Positions 5,490-5,683 of a DNA stretch of 5,683 nt are shown piece by piece. Every line of letters starts with the position of its first letter. Within the stretch, counting starts at the first letter, position 1. This stretch comes from Cellvibrionaceae bacterium (GTDB lineage: Bacteria > Pseudomonadota > Gammaproteobacteria > Pseudomonadales > Cellvibrionaceae). The stretch lies in contig JAGKXD010000169.1 of assembly GCA_021151525.1 (NCBI GenBank), forward strand, positions 1 through 5,683, read 5' to 3'. The notes beneath the pieces are model-generated. The model was not told the origin of the DNA. It worked only from the letters and a program-made list of their open reading frames with translations, and searched no databases. The translations under genes were made by a program, and so were the position numbers.

Positions 5490-5683
5490 TTATAAGTGCA
5501 GGTTTTTGTAAGAGTAGGGTGCTAGCCCAATGATAAATAATCTCAATAGCGAGTTTGTCATAAGGCCGCCGCAAATGCCATGGTTGCAGGCAAATCAACA
5601 AGAATTGCCTATGAAGCTCGCCTATAAACATGGGTTTAGGGTTATAATCGCGGCCATTTTTCGGCGGCCCGCCCGCCCCATAT
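5490..5683. other. Divergent intergenic region upstream of ypjD
   Basis: I find no convincing gene in these 194 bases. The right end holds a + strand TATAAT followed by a GC-rich stretch (CGGCGG and CCCGCCCGCCCC), which resembles an untranslated leader for a gene beyond the window. On the minus strand, upstream of ypjD, no sigma70 promoter with both elements stands out; the clearest -10-like hexamer is TATAAT at 5494-5489, right at the candidate start codons. Confidence 0.6.
5643..5648 (+). promoter_or_regulatory. Consensus -10 box for a gene beyond the right edge (probably ffh)
   Basis: TATAAT is a perfect -10 hexamer. No good -35 is present at 16-18 bp upstream (the bases there are around CGCCTATA), and there is no extended TGn. 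The six or seven bases after the hexamer are CGCGGCC, a GC-rich discriminator of the kind seen at promoters under stringent (ppGpp/DksA) control. The downstream gene is not visible; ffh is inferred from the conserved ypjD-ffh neighbourhood. Confidence 0.5.

Noticed and set aside
5221..5631. Minus-strand open frame of 136 codons reaching upstream of ypjD
   Set aside because: It overlaps ypjD in another frame, has a Cys/Arg-rich composition typical of an out-of-frame reading, and matches no family I recognise; the ypjD frame has clear membrane helices.

Overview
This window reads as ordinary chromosomal housekeeping DNA from a gammaproteobacterium, moderately AT-leaning by eye. GlnRS is closest, from memory, to the pseudomonad type (YDFAHGQSDAIEG, a TSKRKL loop, APRAMCVLRPLKV). 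YpjD, MltG and the PabC tail are also gammaproteobacterial in style. A Cellvibrio-like or other Pseudomonadales/Cellvibrionales host is my best inference; it is not proven by the sequence.

Layout. 1-161 (+): the 3' end of pabC (aminodeoxychorismate lyase, folate synthesis). 188/200-1252 (+): mltG, the membrane-anchored endolytic transglycosylase that ends glycan-strand growth. The stop codon of mltG runs into a hairpin (1251-1284), and a plausible sigma70 promoter starts inside that hairpin and leads into glnS. 1343-3055 (+): glnS. 3056-3215: a 160-bp spacer, about half of it a palindromic repeat whose left half matches the dRS3 pattern ATTCCC-N8-GGGAAT. 3216-4610 (+): cysS. 4617-4668: a perfect 52-bp palindrome that serves as a two-way terminator between the converging genes cysS and ypjD. 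4677-5489/5477 (-): ypjD, an eight-helix inner-membrane protein of the CcsA/CcmF-like cytochrome c assembly superfamily. 5490-5683: a divergent intergenic region with a consensus TATAAT on the + strand near its end, which probably drives a gene just outside the window; ffh is the expected neighbour.

How the genes relate. pabC-mltG is the usual end of the fatty-acid/folate/cell-wall cluster, but the expected next genes (tmk, holB) are absent and glnS follows instead. glnS and cysS both supply charged tRNAs. ypjD, and presumably ffh beyond it, belong to another conserved block. The window therefore looks like a junction of three conserved housekeeping blocks.

I see no phage, defence, CRISPR, transposase or biosynthetic cluster, and no previously undescribed system. 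The most informative non-coding items are the dRS3-like repeat between the two synthetase genes, the promoter embedded in a hairpin upstream of glnS, and the long perfect palindrome.
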